Source: CBDAPX01 sp965198725 (GTDB lineage: Bacteria > Pseudomonadota > Alphaproteobacteria > Rhodobacterales > Rhodobacteraceae). From it: a stretch of 64,000 nucleotides of DNA. Both the position numbers and the translations under genes were made by a program. Below are positions 43,694 to 52,642 of the stretch, one piece after another (positions within the stretch are counted from its first letter, which is position 1; the number at the start of each line of letters is the position of its first letter). Under the pieces are notes generated by a model. The model worked only from the letters and a program-made list of their open reading frames with translations, was not told the origin of the DNA and did no database searches. The stretch is from positions 2,294,001 through 2,358,000 of the forward strand of contig CBDAPX010000001.1 of the NCBI GenBank assembly GCA_965198725.1, given 5' to 3'.

Positions 43694-44686
43694 TCAGGTT
43701 CCCTTTTTGAAGACCACGGTCCGGACGGCATCGGCGATTGCGACCGCATCCAGCTGGTATTTTTTGAACAAGAAGTCGGTTGACCCGCCCTCTGCGAAAC
43801 AGTCGGCCAGCCCAACCCTTTTGAAGGGCAAACCAACGCCGTTTTCCGCCAAAACCTCGGCCACCGCACTGCCGAGCCCGCCAATAACCGAATGGTTTTC
43901 GGCCGTGACCAATGCGCCGGTTTCGCGTGCGGCGGATAGAATGATGTCCGCATCAAGCGGTTTGAGGCTGGGCATGTTGATGACGCGTGCAGTGATACCG
44001 GTTTGTGCCAATTCGGCGGCGGCGGACATGGCATGCGCCACGGAAAGCCCGGCGGCGATGATTGTGACATCGCGTCCGTCACGCTCCATGATACCTTTGC
44101 CGGCTTCGAACTGTTTTGGGATAATGTCATGCTCTGGCGGTGTTTCCGGGCGCTTCAGCCGCAGGTAGACGGGGCCATCATGGGCCAAGGCCACGTCCAC
44201 CGCCGATGCATGGTATTCCGGCCCGGATGGGTCCAGTACCAGCATGTTTGGCACTGCCCGCATGATTGCAACGTCTTCTATTGCTTGGTGTGACACGCCC
44301 AAGAGCGTCGCAACGCCCGGCAAAAAACCGACGATCTTGAGGGGCAGGTTAGGGTAGGCGGCCTGCATCGTGATCTGGTCATAGCAACGTTTTGTCGCGA
44401 AGGCGCAGAAGGTATGGACAAACGGGATTTCGCCGGTGCGCGCCATGCCACTGGCAAGGCCGATCATATTGGCTTCGGCGATGCCCACGTTGTGAAACCG
44501 ATCGGGCAGGGTATCGCGAAAGATGTCCGTTTCCGTGGGCGTGGCCAAATCCGCCGTAAGCGCGACGATCCGAGGGTCCTTTTGGGCGGCAGCGACCAAG
44601 GCGTCACCATAGGAACGGGGGATCGGTCTATGCGTGCGATTGATGAAATCAGCGGCTTCGAAATCGGCAAGTTTATGGTCGCTCAT
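43694..44686 (-). CDS. Split transketolase, C-terminal-half subunit
   Basis: A 330-residue protein with FHNVGIAEANMIGLASGMARTGE carrying the cofactor-activating Glu, and FLPGVATLLGVSHQAIEDVAIMRAV, with His, at the substrate-binding position. The C-terminal domain shows VTAENHSVIGGLGSAVAEVL. The pair overlaps by 4 bp with the N-half upstream. It is clearly paralogous to 26047-26994 but in the opposite gene order, so the two pairs are probably not recent copies of one another. Confidence 0.92.
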   Translation of the reverse strand: MSDHKLADFEAADFINRTHRPIPRSYGDALVAAAQKDPRIVALTADLATPTETDIFRDTLPDRFHNVGIAEANMIGLASGMARTGEIPFVHTFCAFATKRCYDQITMQAAYPNLPLKIVGFLPGVATLLGVSHQAIEDVAIMRAVPNMLVLDPSGPEYHASAVDVALAHDGPVYLRLKRPETPPEHDIIPKQFEAGKGIMERDGRDVTIIAAGLSVAHAMSAAAELAQTGITARVINMPSLKPLDADIILSAARETGALVTAENHSVIGGLGSAVAEVLAENGVGLPFKRVGLADCFAEGGSTDFLFKKYQLDAVAIADAVRTVVFKKGT

Positions 44687-45513
44687 GCCAGTTGCTCCTC
44701 GATTTCCGCGATGGCCTTTTGTGCCAGTTCAGGCGGGAACATCAGCTGATGCGCCATCAGACCTTCGAGCACTTTCACGCCTTTGCCGACGAGCGTGTTG
44801 GCATTGATGAACGTCGGTTTGCCTTTGGTCTCGCGCGCGGCATCTAACGCGTTGAGCAACGCGCCCAAATCGTTGCCGTCGATGTCGTGGGTGGCAAAGC
44901 CAAACGCATCGAGCTTGTCGATGACGGGCCGCAGCGAAATCACCTTGTCCATGTGGCCTTCGCATTGAAGTTCGTTGAAATCGAGAATGACGCACAGGTT
45001 GTCGAGGCCCCAGCCGCCCGCCAGCATGAGCGCTTCCCAAACCTGACCTTCCTGCATCTCGCCATCGCCCATCACGACATAGCAGCGGGTCGGACGCCCC
45101 TGCCGTTTCGCCGCAAGCGCCGTTCCGACCGCAACGGAAAGACCCTGTCCCAGTGACCCACATGTCGCTTCGACAAACTGACCCATGCGCTCGGATGAAT
45201 TGATCTCAAGCGTCGAGCCGTCTTTGACGTATGTGCTGAGCCTTGTGGGGTCGAAATAGCCACGTTCGGCTTGCGCGGCATAGAAGATGGCCGTGTTGTG
45301 CGCGGTCGTCAGAAAGATGCGGTCGCGGTCCGGCCAAGAGGGATCTTCAGGACGTTGGCGCGCTTCGGCAAAGTAGAGCGCCGTGAAGATGTCCGTCGCG
45401 CCAAGGCCTTGTTGAACATAGCCTTGGCCCGTTGGTGCGACCATTTCCAAGACCTTGAGCCGAAGTCGAAGAGCAATCTCTTCAAGCTCTGCAAGGTTGC
45501 GGTTCTGTGTCAT
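44683..45513 (-). CDS. Split transketolase, N-terminal (ThDP-binding) subunit
   Basis: A 276-residue protein, MTQNRNLAELEEIALRLRLK, with AHNTAIFYAAQAERGYF, MGQFVEATCGSLGQGLSVAVG and the ThDP motif MGDGEMQEGQVWEALML ... LDFNE. The start at 45513 has AAGGAG 7 nt upstream. It overlaps the SDR upstream by 4 bp and the C-half downstream by 4 bp, so all are translationally coupled. It forms the ThDP site together with the C-half. Confidence 0.93.
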   Translation of the reverse strand: MTQNRNLAELEEIALRLRLKVLEMVAPTGQGYVQQGLGATDIFTALYFAEARQRPEDPSWPDRDRIFLTTAHNTAIFYAAQAERGYFDPTRLSTYVKDGSTLEINSSERMGQFVEATCGSLGQGLSVAVGTALAAKRQGRPTRCYVVMGDGEMQEGQVWEALMLAGGWGLDNLCVILDFNELQCEGHMDKVISLRPVIDKLDAFGFATHDIDGNDLGALLNALDAARETKGKPTFINANTLVGKGVKVLEGLMAHQLMFPPELAQKAIAEIEEQLA

Positions 45514-46274
45514 AACGGTCTCCTTGCCAGTGAGAAGGTTTGCCCATTCGGACCGCCCTGAGGCATTGCCGCGAGCCAATGCGCGAAATCCGCAACTTCG
45601 TCAGGATGCTTGAGCCGTTCAAACGCCGGCAGACCGGGCGGCAAATCATCCTTGTACCGGTCGAGCAACTCATCCGCGGACGCCGGGGCGCCGCGATTAA
45701 AGGTGTCTGTTGCCACGGGGCCGGGCACGATGTTGTTCACGTCGATCCGGCGTTGCCAAAGCTCATTGGCGAGCGCCTCGGTCAGCATATGCAAGCCTGC
45801 TTTGGACACGTGATAGGACGCCGAATTGGTGCCCGCGGTCAGCGCTTTGCCGGTCGAGAAATTCAGGATTTTCCCGCCGTCCGAAAACGCGTCCAGCAAA
45901 TAACGGGTCATCATATATGGCCCACGAATGTTCACCTCGACCGTCTTCCACCACGTGTCAGGATCGCTTTCCGCAATCGTGCCGCGTTCGAGATATGCAC
46001 CCGCGTTGTTTACAAGGATATAGATCTTGCCAAAGGCGCTGATCGCGCCTTGGCAAAACGCCTCTGTTGATGCGGGATCGGCCAGGTCCGCAGCCGCCGC
46101 AAAGCATTGCCGTCCTTCTGCCTTGATGGCTTCGGATGTGCCGTCCAGATCGGATATCGTCCGCGCGCAAATCGCGACATCGGCCCCTGCGCGTGCGAAC
46201 CGCAGGGCAATCGAGCGTCCAATGCCACGGCCCGCACCTGTTACCACTGCGATCTTGCCGGACAATGCGCTCAT
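45510..46274 (-). CDS. SDR-family oxidoreductase, paralogue of the SDR at 58085
   Basis: A 254-residue SDR with TGAGRGIGRS, LVNNAGAYLE, catalytic YHVSK and the rare tail GGPNGQTFSLARRPL. It shares with the SDR at 58085-58870 the segments SDPDxWWKTVExNxRGPYM, ALANELWxRxIDVNN and ERLKHPDEV. That is far more identity than with the other SDRs here. Arg after beta-2 (ICARTISD) suggests NADP(H). It overlaps the ThDP enzyme and the transketolase genes by 4 bp on each side. Confidence 0.9.
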   Translation of the reverse strand: MSALSGKIAVVTGAGRGIGRSIALRFARAGADVAICARTISDLDGTSEAIKAEGRQCFAAAADLADPASTEAFCQGAISAFGKIYILVNNAGAYLERGTIAESDPDTWWKTVEVNIRGPYMMTRYLLDAFSDGGKILNFSTGKALTAGTNSASYHVSKAGLHMLTEALANELWQRRIDVNNIVPGPVATDTFNRGAPASADELLDRYKDDLPPGLPAFERLKHPDEVADFAHWLAAMPQGGPNGQTFSLARRPL

Positions 46275-47983
46275 TTGAACACCTGCAGGCTTGTCCGTTC
46301 AGGCACAGCTTCATCGTTAATGCGCACGTCAATCACGGTTGGTTTTGATGTGGTTTTGGCCTCGGCGAACGCCGCATCAAGATCCCCGCTGACATCTACC
46401 CGGATACCGTGACACCCAAAGCCACGGGCGATTTCCGCGTAGTCGAGTTCGGAGAAATCCGTTGAAATATAGCGTTCCTCGAAAAGGATGCGTTGATTGT
46501 CCTTGATGAACTGCATGTTTGAATTGTTCATCACGACAATGGTCAGCCGGGCGCCGCTGCGGACGGCCGTTTCTAATTCCTGGATTACCATGGCAAATCC
46601 GCCGTCTCCTGTCAGACAGACGACGTTCTGGTCGGGCGTGGTCAAGGCGCGCGAGATTGCGGCCGGGGTCGCATAGCCCATCACCCCAAATCCGCGCGGC
46701 CCAAGATAACTGCGCCCGGTGCTTTGCACCTCAAAATATTGGCTGCCCCAGATTTGATTGAAGCCGCTATCGCAAACCAGAACGTCATTGGGGCCCATGG
46801 AGTTGCGCATGGCGCGAATGACCTGAATGGGATGCACCGGTTTGGTTTTCTGATCCTGGGCGAGGTCGCTGTCGATCCCGCGTTCCCGTCGCCATGTTGC
46901 GGTCAGCTCGGAAACGGCATCGCGCTGAACGGTCTTCGGGACAACGCGTGGATCGGATCGCAATTCATCCAGCATTGCGGTCAGAACCGCCTTCAGATCG
47001 CCTGTTAGGGCGAGATCAACCTGGTACGTGCGCCCAAGTTGCGTGGGTTCGATGTCGACCTGAACAAGACGTGTCGAGGGGTCTGGAATGCGCCAAGCCG
47101 CAGTGCCCACGTTGTTGAAACGCGTGCCCAGAGCCAGTCCAAAGTCGGCCTGAAGCACGTAGTCATTCGTCGCCGGTCGTCCGAGCAGACCGTAGGGGCC
47201 AAGGGCCAGCGGATGGGTTTCCGGGATTGTTCCCTTGCCCATGTAGCTTGTTGCGACCGGCATATCCATCAGCTCGGCCAGCTCTTGCACTTCGGCCATG
47301 GCCCCAGACGCAATGACGCCGCCGCCGGCAAAAATGATGGGCCGTTCCGCCGCCAGCAGGCGTTCTATCGCGTCGATGATTTCGACTTTGGGCGGTATCG
47401 GGCGGTGCGCCGGCCATTGCGCGTATCGTGTATCAACGTGGAAATCGTCTTCGGTAAACGCATGCCGCGCCCGCAAGGTCGTCATCGGAAAGCTCAGCAG
47501 GACGGGCCCGGGACGCCCCGTCGTCGCAATCTGAAAAGCGCGGCGGATAAATTCGGGGATGCGTTCGATGTAATCGACTGCGAAAACCTGTTTTGTGATC
47601 GGGGCAAAGACCGCCTTTTGGTCGATTTCCTGAAAGCTGTCCCGTCCGCGCCAATCGGCGCGCACGTCAGAAACGATGGCGACCACGGGAATGCCGGACA
47701 GGAAAGACTCTGAAATGCCCGCGATCAGGTTCGTTGCACCGGGCCCAACGGTCGCGTCACAAATGCCGACCTTGTTTGTCGCGCGCGCATAGCTGTCCGC
47801 CATTTTCGACGAGGCCTGTTCGTGCCGCACCAGCACATGCCGGATGTCGTTGCGGCGGTAGATCGCGTCATGGATATGCGTCTGTTCCCCCGGAAGGCCG
47901 AACATCATATCGACATCGAAGCGCCGCAGCATTTCGACGATCGCCTCTCCTCCGTTCAGTTCAGTTGTCTCAGACACAGGCAC
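46271..47983 (-). CDS. Acetolactate-synthase-like ThDP-dependent enzyme
   Basis: A 570-residue member of the pyruvate oxidase/acetolactate synthase superfamily. Pyr domain with activating Glu55 (VRHEQASSKMADSYAR), a central domain with ERPIIFAGGGVIASG, and PP domain with CLTGDGGFAMVIQELETAV ending VVMNN for ThDP/Mg. Genuine acetolactate synthase large subunits are normally paired with a small subunit, absent here, so a catabolic lyase, decarboxylase or carboligase is more likely. It overlaps the SDR and is 36 bp after the sulfatase. Confidence 0.9.
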   Translation of the reverse strand: MPVSETTELNGGEAIVEMLRRFDVDMMFGLPGEQTHIHDAIYRRNDIRHVLVRHEQASSKMADSYARATNKVGICDATVGPGATNLIAGISESFLSGIPVVAIVSDVRADWRGRDSFQEIDQKAVFAPITKQVFAVDYIERIPEFIRRAFQIATTGRPGPVLLSFPMTTLRARHAFTEDDFHVDTRYAQWPAHRPIPPKVEIIDAIERLLAAERPIIFAGGGVIASGAMAEVQELAELMDMPVATSYMGKGTIPETHPLALGPYGLLGRPATNDYVLQADFGLALGTRFNNVGTAAWRIPDPSTRLVQVDIEPTQLGRTYQVDLALTGDLKAVLTAMLDELRSDPRVVPKTVQRDAVSELTATWRRERGIDSDLAQDQKTKPVHPIQVIRAMRNSMGPNDVLVCDSGFNQIWGSQYFEVQSTGRSYLGPRGFGVMGYATPAAISRALTTPDQNVVCLTGDGGFAMVIQELETAVRSGARLTIVVMNNSNMQFIKDNQRILFEERYISTDFSELDYAEIARGFGCHGIRVDVSGDLDAAFAEAKTTSKPTVIDVRINDEAVPERTSLQVFK

Positions 47984-48019
47984 AATTTCCTTTTCGGGCG
48001 AAACGCCCTTCTTCTGGTT

Positions 48020-49528
48020 TCAATTCACATGAATGGCGCGCGGCAAAAGCTCGGTTTCGAGATACTCTTTGGCTTCGGCATGGGTGACCCAGTCCGGCGG
48101 CGGGAAATCGGCGGCCATGTCCCAATCATCGCCGGTTTCGGCCATGAACTGCGCGATTTGGGCGTCAAACCCATCCATCAGCGCGGTGTATTTGGGATCG
48201 TCGACAAGGTTGCTTTGCTCATCAAAATCCGCGCGCTCGTCAAAGAGCATGGCGCGTTGGTCTTTGTATCGAACATAAAGCCAGTCTTTTGTCCGTAAGC
48301 CACGCATCGCGTAGGGCGTGTATTCAATCGGGTTCCCGCCGGTTTGCCGGAACAGTTGGTACCAGATCACTTCGCGCGCTGTATCGGTTTCTCCGTCAAG
48401 CACAGGTAGATAACTCTGCCCATCGACGCCTTCTGGAACATCGATCCCGCACAATTCCAAAAGCGTTGGCATCATATCCGGCCCGACATCCACCATCGCG
48501 TTCGTTCGTCTGGGATTGAAGCGCGCGGGATAACGAACAATGAAGGGGACATGCATCGACGCGCGATAGGGCTGGTTTTTGATCCCGCAAAAAGAGCCGT
48601 GTTGACCACACATGTCGCCATGATCGCTCATAAAGACGACCATCGTGTCATCGGCGACGCCAAGCGCATCAAGTTGGTTGAGGACACGGCCGACATTCCA
48701 ATCGATATTGTGGATCATCCCGTAATACTCGGCGATGAATTCGCGGATCTCGTCCTCTGTTTCGAGCTCGCCGACCTTTTTGGTTTCATGGGCGACGTGG
48801 CTTTTGTGCCCTGCGCGCGGATCGCCGCCGCACAACACTTCGGTGCGATGCTTTTGGACCCGCTCTTGCAGCTCTGGATCTGGCACGCCCGGTGGCAGCG
48901 GTACTTCGTCTGGTTTGTAAATCCGCCGGAGGTAATCCGGCATGTCCATCGGGAAATGCGGGGGGCCAAAGCTGACATAGCCAAACCAGGGTTTGCCATC
49001 TTCTGCCTTGCTGGCCGTATCGATGAACTCCATCAACTGATCCGTCTGATAGTCGGGCTCATACCGGTTGGAATGATAGGGTTGACCCGCATCGTCATAG
49101 TAAATCGAGGACAGGTAATCGTGACCCCGGTTGAAACCGACAAAATGCTCAAAGCCAAAGCGGCGGTCAGGCGGTACAAACCCGGGCTTCGGTCCGCCTT
49201 CGAGGTGCCATTTTCCAATATAGCCCGTGCGATACCCGTTGGATTTCAGAACGTCTGCCAGAAACGTTTGATCACCGCGTAACGGGAAGTGGTTTTGGAC
49301 CACGCCATGGTTCTGGGCATATTTCCCCGTCATGATGGAGGCACGGAATGGGCAACAGATCGGATACCCGGTGTAGGCTTCGGTGAAATGCACACCTTCG
49401 GCGGACAGCCGGTCGATATGAGAGGTCCGGATAACAGGATTGCCGGCACATCCCATGGCGTCGTACCGCATTTGATCAGCGTAGATCAGAAGGATGTTTG
49501 GTTGTTTGCCCATGTGTTCACCCGACAT
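48020..49528 (-). CDS. Type I sulfatase
   Basis: A 502-residue alkaline-phosphatase-fold sulfatase that hydrolyses an organic sulfate ester. The formylglycine signature CCPFRASIMTG (Cys58-x-Pro-x-Arg) is intact and needs a formylglycine-generating enzyme encoded elsewhere. Metal and substrate residues are NILLIYADQMRYD (Asp18), GKWHLEGG, and FMSDHGDMCGQHG near residue 295. No signal peptide, so it acts in the cytoplasm on an imported substrate. That fits its place directly after the TctA gene (11-bp overlap). The alternative start at 49513 (MGKQPNIL) is equally plausible. Confidence 0.93.
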   Translation of the reverse strand: MSGEHMGKQPNILLIYADQMRYDAMGCAGNPVIRTSHIDRLSAEGVHFTEAYTGYPICCPFRASIMTGKYAQNHGVVQNHFPLRGDQTFLADVLKSNGYRTGYIGKWHLEGGPKPGFVPPDRRFGFEHFVGFNRGHDYLSSIYYDDAGQPYHSNRYEPDYQTDQLMEFIDTASKAEDGKPWFGYVSFGPPHFPMDMPDYLRRIYKPDEVPLPPGVPDPELQERVQKHRTEVLCGGDPRAGHKSHVAHETKKVGELETEDEIREFIAEYYGMIHNIDWNVGRVLNQLDALGVADDTMVVFMSDHGDMCGQHGSFCGIKNQPYRASMHVPFIVRYPARFNPRRTNAMVDVGPDMMPTLLELCGIDVPEGVDGQSYLPVLDGETDTAREVIWYQLFRQTGGNPIEYTPYAMRGLRTKDWLYVRYKDQRAMLFDERADFDEQSNLVDDPKYTALMDGFDAQIAQFMAETGDDWDMAADFPPPDWVTHAEAKEYLETELLPRAIHVN

Positions 49529-51017
49529 TTTCTTTCCGTCCCCAGATCATCTGCGACAACGGACCCCAAAGGAGGGTGAGCGCCAGCGCGCCGTAAATGC
49601 CCAGGCCGATAGGGGTGTTGAAAAACTCTGTGACGCTGCCATCCGCGATGGTGATCGATTGGCGCAATGAATTTTCAAGGATGTGTCCCAGAACAAAGCC
49701 GATCGACAGCGGGGCGATCGAGAAGCCCAGTTTGCGAACCACATATCCCAAAAGCCCTGCGCCAAGCAGGACGCCTACGTTGAACAGCGAATTGGAGACC
49801 GCGTAGATACCCGTCACGCTCAGCAACAGGACTGTTGGTACGATCACGGACATCGGAACCATGATCAGTTTCGCGGCAAAGCGAATGGCAATCAGACCGA
49901 TGAACAACAGCAGGATGTTGATCAGGAAAAGACCAAGAAATAGCGAGAACATGATGTCCGGACGCTCTTCAAAGAGCGTCGGTCCAGGGGCAAGTCCCTG
50001 GATCAGAAACGCGCCGAGCAACACCGCGGCAGCCGGGCTGCCGGGAACACCCAAGGTCAAGGTCGGGATCAGCGCGCCGCCCACGGTTGCATTGTTCGCC
50101 GTCTCTGGCGCAACGATGCCTTCGGGAATGCCCGTCCCAAATTTTTCTGGCTCTTTGGAACGGCGCTTTTCTTCGGAATAAGCAAAGAATGCAGCAACCG
50201 CAGCTCCTTCGCCGGGAATGATGCCAATGACCGTCCCGATCAGTGAAGAGCGCATAAGATTGCCTTTGAGGCGCGACAGCATCGCTCTGCCAGGCAATTT
50301 GACCGAGAGGCTGGTCTGGTCGAACTCAATTTTTTTGAGCGCTTTCTCGGCACCGATCAGCACCTCTGATACGGCAAAGAGGCCAACAAGGAACGGCACC
50401 AGGGGGATGCCCTCGTAAAGATGGTAAGTGCCGAATGTATAGCGTTCTGCGCCGTTGAGTTCGTCCAGTCCCCATGTGGTCAAGAAAATGCCCAAGGCGC
50501 CCATCAAAAGACCCTTGAAGAGGCTGGCACCGGCCACACGGACCACGACCACGAGGCCAAAGATGCTAATGGCAAGATACTCGCGCGGTCCAAACTTGAT
50601 GGCCACTTCGGCCAATAGCGGCGCGATAAATGTCAGGCAGACAACGCTGATAAGTCCGCCAATGATCGAACCGGTCAGCGACAGACCCAAAGCTTCCCCG
50701 CCACGACCGTTCTTGAACATCGCGTTGCCATCCATGACGGTCGCGATGGCGGCACCCGTCCCCGGGATCCCGACAGAGACCGCCGAAATCGACCCGCCAT
50801 AAATAGCGGCGTTGTAGATCGCCAAAAGCAGGATCAGCGAGGGGATTGCGTCCATATAGAAGGTAAACGGCAAGGCCAGCGCGATAGCGATTGGCGGTCC
50901 AAGACCGGGCAGGATCCCGATTGCCAGCCCCAGAACAATCCCGAGCACAAGCATAATTAGGGTGATGGGATCAGCGAGATTGCCAAAAGCGGCGGCGATT
51001 GCGGACAACTCGAACAT
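49518..51017 (-). CDS. tctA: Tripartite tricarboxylate transporter large permease TctA
   Basis: A 499-residue inner-membrane protein with about 12 helices. Signature segments are GLAIGILPGLGPPIAIALALPFTF, IYGGSISAVSVGIPGTGAAIATVMDG, and the second GIIPGEGAAVAAFFAYSEEK with TANNATVGGALIPTLTLGVPGSPAAAVLLGA. The start at 51017 overlaps the TctB stop (TGATG); the upstream extension to 51173 is in the wrong reading of tctB. It imports the ligand of the downstream-named TctC receptor using the ion gradient. Confidence 0.95.
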   Translation of the reverse strand: MFELSAIAAAFGNLADPITLIMLVLGIVLGLAIGILPGLGPPIAIALALPFTFYMDAIPSLILLLAIYNAAIYGGSISAVSVGIPGTGAAIATVMDGNAMFKNGRGGEALGLSLTGSIIGGLISVVCLTFIAPLLAEVAIKFGPREYLAISIFGLVVVVRVAGASLFKGLLMGALGIFLTTWGLDELNGAERYTFGTYHLYEGIPLVPFLVGLFAVSEVLIGAEKALKKIEFDQTSLSVKLPGRAMLSRLKGNLMRSSLIGTVIGIIPGEGAAVAAFFAYSEEKRRSKEPEKFGTGIPEGIVAPETANNATVGGALIPTLTLGVPGSPAAAVLLGAFLIQGLAPGPTLFEERPDIMFSLFLGLFLINILLLFIGLIAIRFAAKLIMVPMSVIVPTVLLLSVTGIYAVSNSLFNVGVLLGAGLLGYVVRKLGFSIAPLSIGFVLGHILENSLRQSITIADGSVTEFFNTPIGLGIYGALALTLLWGPLSQMIWGRKENVG

Positions 51018-51478
51018 CAGAACTGCGTCCCAAGCAATTGTGTGAAGACAAGGTAGATGAACCCGCCCAGAGCCAGAACCACGGCGTAGATAACCGGATT
51101 GCGCACGCCCATGGTCACCAGCGTTGCGGGGCCCAAAAACAGGACCATCGGGACGTATCCCCAATTTCGCCAAATTGCGTAGGCCACCAAAACTGCAACA
51201 AGTGTCAGGAGCCCGCGGCGGGCGTCGATTGGAGCGGCGTAGACCATTTGCCCTTCGTCACCGCCGGCGCTGGCCTTGATCACATAAGTGGCCAGCACGA
51301 TCACAGCGCACAAACCGATCAGCCCGAGCAAGAGTTGCGGAAAGAATTTCGATGGCAGGCCGGAAGAGGCAAGCAGGCCTGCTGCTTCAAATCCTTCGGC
51401 TTGAACATAAAAATATGCCGCGGCGATCAACAGGATGATCATGAAAGCGATATTCGCCACACGTTGAGACAACATCAC
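51017..51478 (-). CDS. tctB: Tripartite tricarboxylate transporter small subunit TctB
   Basis: A 153-residue four-helix membrane subunit, beginning MMLSQRVANIAFMIILLIAA. A GLPSKFFPQLLLGLIGLCAVIVL segment and a second helical hairpin (GLLTLVAVLVAYAIWRNWGYV) follow. Low sequence conservation is normal for TctB. It lies 71 bp downstream of tctC and overlaps tctA by one base. Confidence 0.9.
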   Translation of the reverse strand: MMLSQRVANIAFMIILLIAAAYFYVQAEGFEAAGLLASSGLPSKFFPQLLLGLIGLCAVIVLATYVIKASAGGDEGQMVYAAPIDARRGLLTLVAVLVAYAIWRNWGYVPMVLFLGPATLVTMGVRNPVIYAVVLALGGFIYLVFTQLLGTQF

Positions 51479-51549
51479 ACGCGCTCCAATAGCTGGTCTT
51501 GGAAACCCGGCAACCGGCTGTGCGCCAGCCGCCGGGCGTCAAACGGAAG

Positions 51550-52518
51550 TTACTTTTGAAGCAAGCCAAGCCCGTCCAGGATCGGCGAATAAAGGTCGCG
51601 TCCCGACTGGATCAGCGCAATGACCTCATCGGTGCCATGAACCCAGTTGTACCCAACCGCACCCGGCAGCTTTGCGATAAACTCTTCTTCGCCCAGAACT
51701 TCGGTCGCGGCGAGAAGCTTATCGACAATCTCTTGAGGCGTACCGGCCTTCACCGCGTATCCGCCATGGACCCACACACCGGCTTCTTTGCCCGGAAAAG
51801 CCTCGCCGACTGTGCGAATACCGGGCAAGTCAGCCTCCATGAACGGTTGGCGGTTGTTGTCCAAGATGATCAAAGGACGGACATCGTCACCAAATTGTTT
51901 GATCGACGCCACTTGTCCCACAGCGACGTCCACTTGTCCGCCAATCAAGCCGGTCATAGTCGCGGGGACCGTTTTGAGCGCGATCGTGTTGAATTCCAGG
52001 TCGAACTCGCTGGCCAGTTGCACCGCGCTGAGGTTTGGCGGGGCGCCGAGGTTGTTGACACCCATCACAAGCTTTTTGCTTTTGGCCCCTTCGATGAACT
52101 CTTCGAAGGTGGTGTAGGGGCTGTCATTGCGCACATAAAGCGCGTTGGACGCCGAGATCCCCGCAAAGAGCGGCGTGAAATCTTCAAGCGGGTCGTAAGG
52201 CACTTTGCGCGTCAAAGGGACGATCATGAAGCTGGGCGGAGACCAGTTGAAAATCGTGTAGCCATCTGCGGGCGCTTCAACGACGCTCATGGTTGCCGGG
52301 ATATGCGCGCCGCCAGGCTTGTTGATGACGTTCACAGGAACGCCCAATTGGTTGCTTAACGCCTCTGCGCCAAGTCGGGCCACAATGTCGGCGTTGCCGC
52401 CGGCGGCAAACGACACAACAACGTTGATGGGTTTCTCTGGATATTCAGCAAAGGCCGGCTGTGCCGTCAGGCCCATCGTGGCTGCAAAGGCGACTGCAGC
52501 CGATCTTAGAATGTTCAT
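51550..52518 (-). CDS. tctC: Bug/TctC-family solute receptor
   Basis: A 322-residue periplasmic binding protein. Signal peptide MNILRSAAVAFAATMGLTAQPAFA, cleavage about residue 24. Bug-family features are YPEKPINVVVSFAAGGNADIVARL (ligand loop 1) and VINKPGGAHIPATMSVVEAPADGYT (loop 2). The start at 52518 has GGGAGGA just upstream. It is the first gene of cluster B and presumably sets uptake specificity; the Bug fold typically binds carboxylates, but amide or aromatic ligands also occur. Confidence 0.94.
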   Translation of the reverse strand: MNILRSAAVAFAATMGLTAQPAFAEYPEKPINVVVSFAAGGNADIVARLGAEALSNQLGVPVNVINKPGGAHIPATMSVVEAPADGYTIFNWSPPSFMIVPLTRKVPYDPLEDFTPLFAGISASNALYVRNDSPYTTFEEFIEGAKSKKLVMGVNNLGAPPNLSAVQLASEFDLEFNTIALKTVPATMTGLIGGQVDVAVGQVASIKQFGDDVRPLIILDNNRQPFMEADLPGIRTVGEAFPGKEAGVWVHGGYAVKAGTPQEIVDKLLAATEVLGEEEFIAKLPGAVGYNWVHGTDEVIALIQSGRDLYSPILDGLGLLQK

Positions 52519-52556
52519 GTTGTCCTCCCACGCGCGGATTCTCCGCATTCTATAGT

Positions 52557-52579
52557 TCTAGATGAATGTACGTTTACAT
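52557..52579. promoter_or_regulatory. Candidate GntR operator upstream of tctC
   Basis: TTCTAGAT (52556-52563) followed by ATGTA (52566-52570), CGTT, TACAT (52575-52579), a perfect 5-bp inverted repeat. It lies 38-61 bp upstream of the tctC start. TCTAGA and GTACGT both recur just upstream of the gntR start at 53396-53408, with different spacing. Confidence 0.35.
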
Positions 52580-52642
52580 CGTGGGCGCATTAAGTCAACA
52601 ACCCTTGTCTCTGGCCACGCGGGTATGGGTGGGATCGACGGG

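Noticed and set aside
46271..47983. Sulfoacetaldehyde acetyltransferase (Xsc) assignment for the ALS-like gene
   Set aside because: The N-terminus and length fit the acetolactate-synthase-like group better, and no pta gene is adjacent as is usual with xsc.
25049..48020. TPP riboswitch controlling the ThDP-enzyme genes
   Set aside because: No CTGAGA/ACCTGAT-type conserved core is seen upstream of the transketolase or ALS-like genes; these use but do not make thiamine diphosphate.
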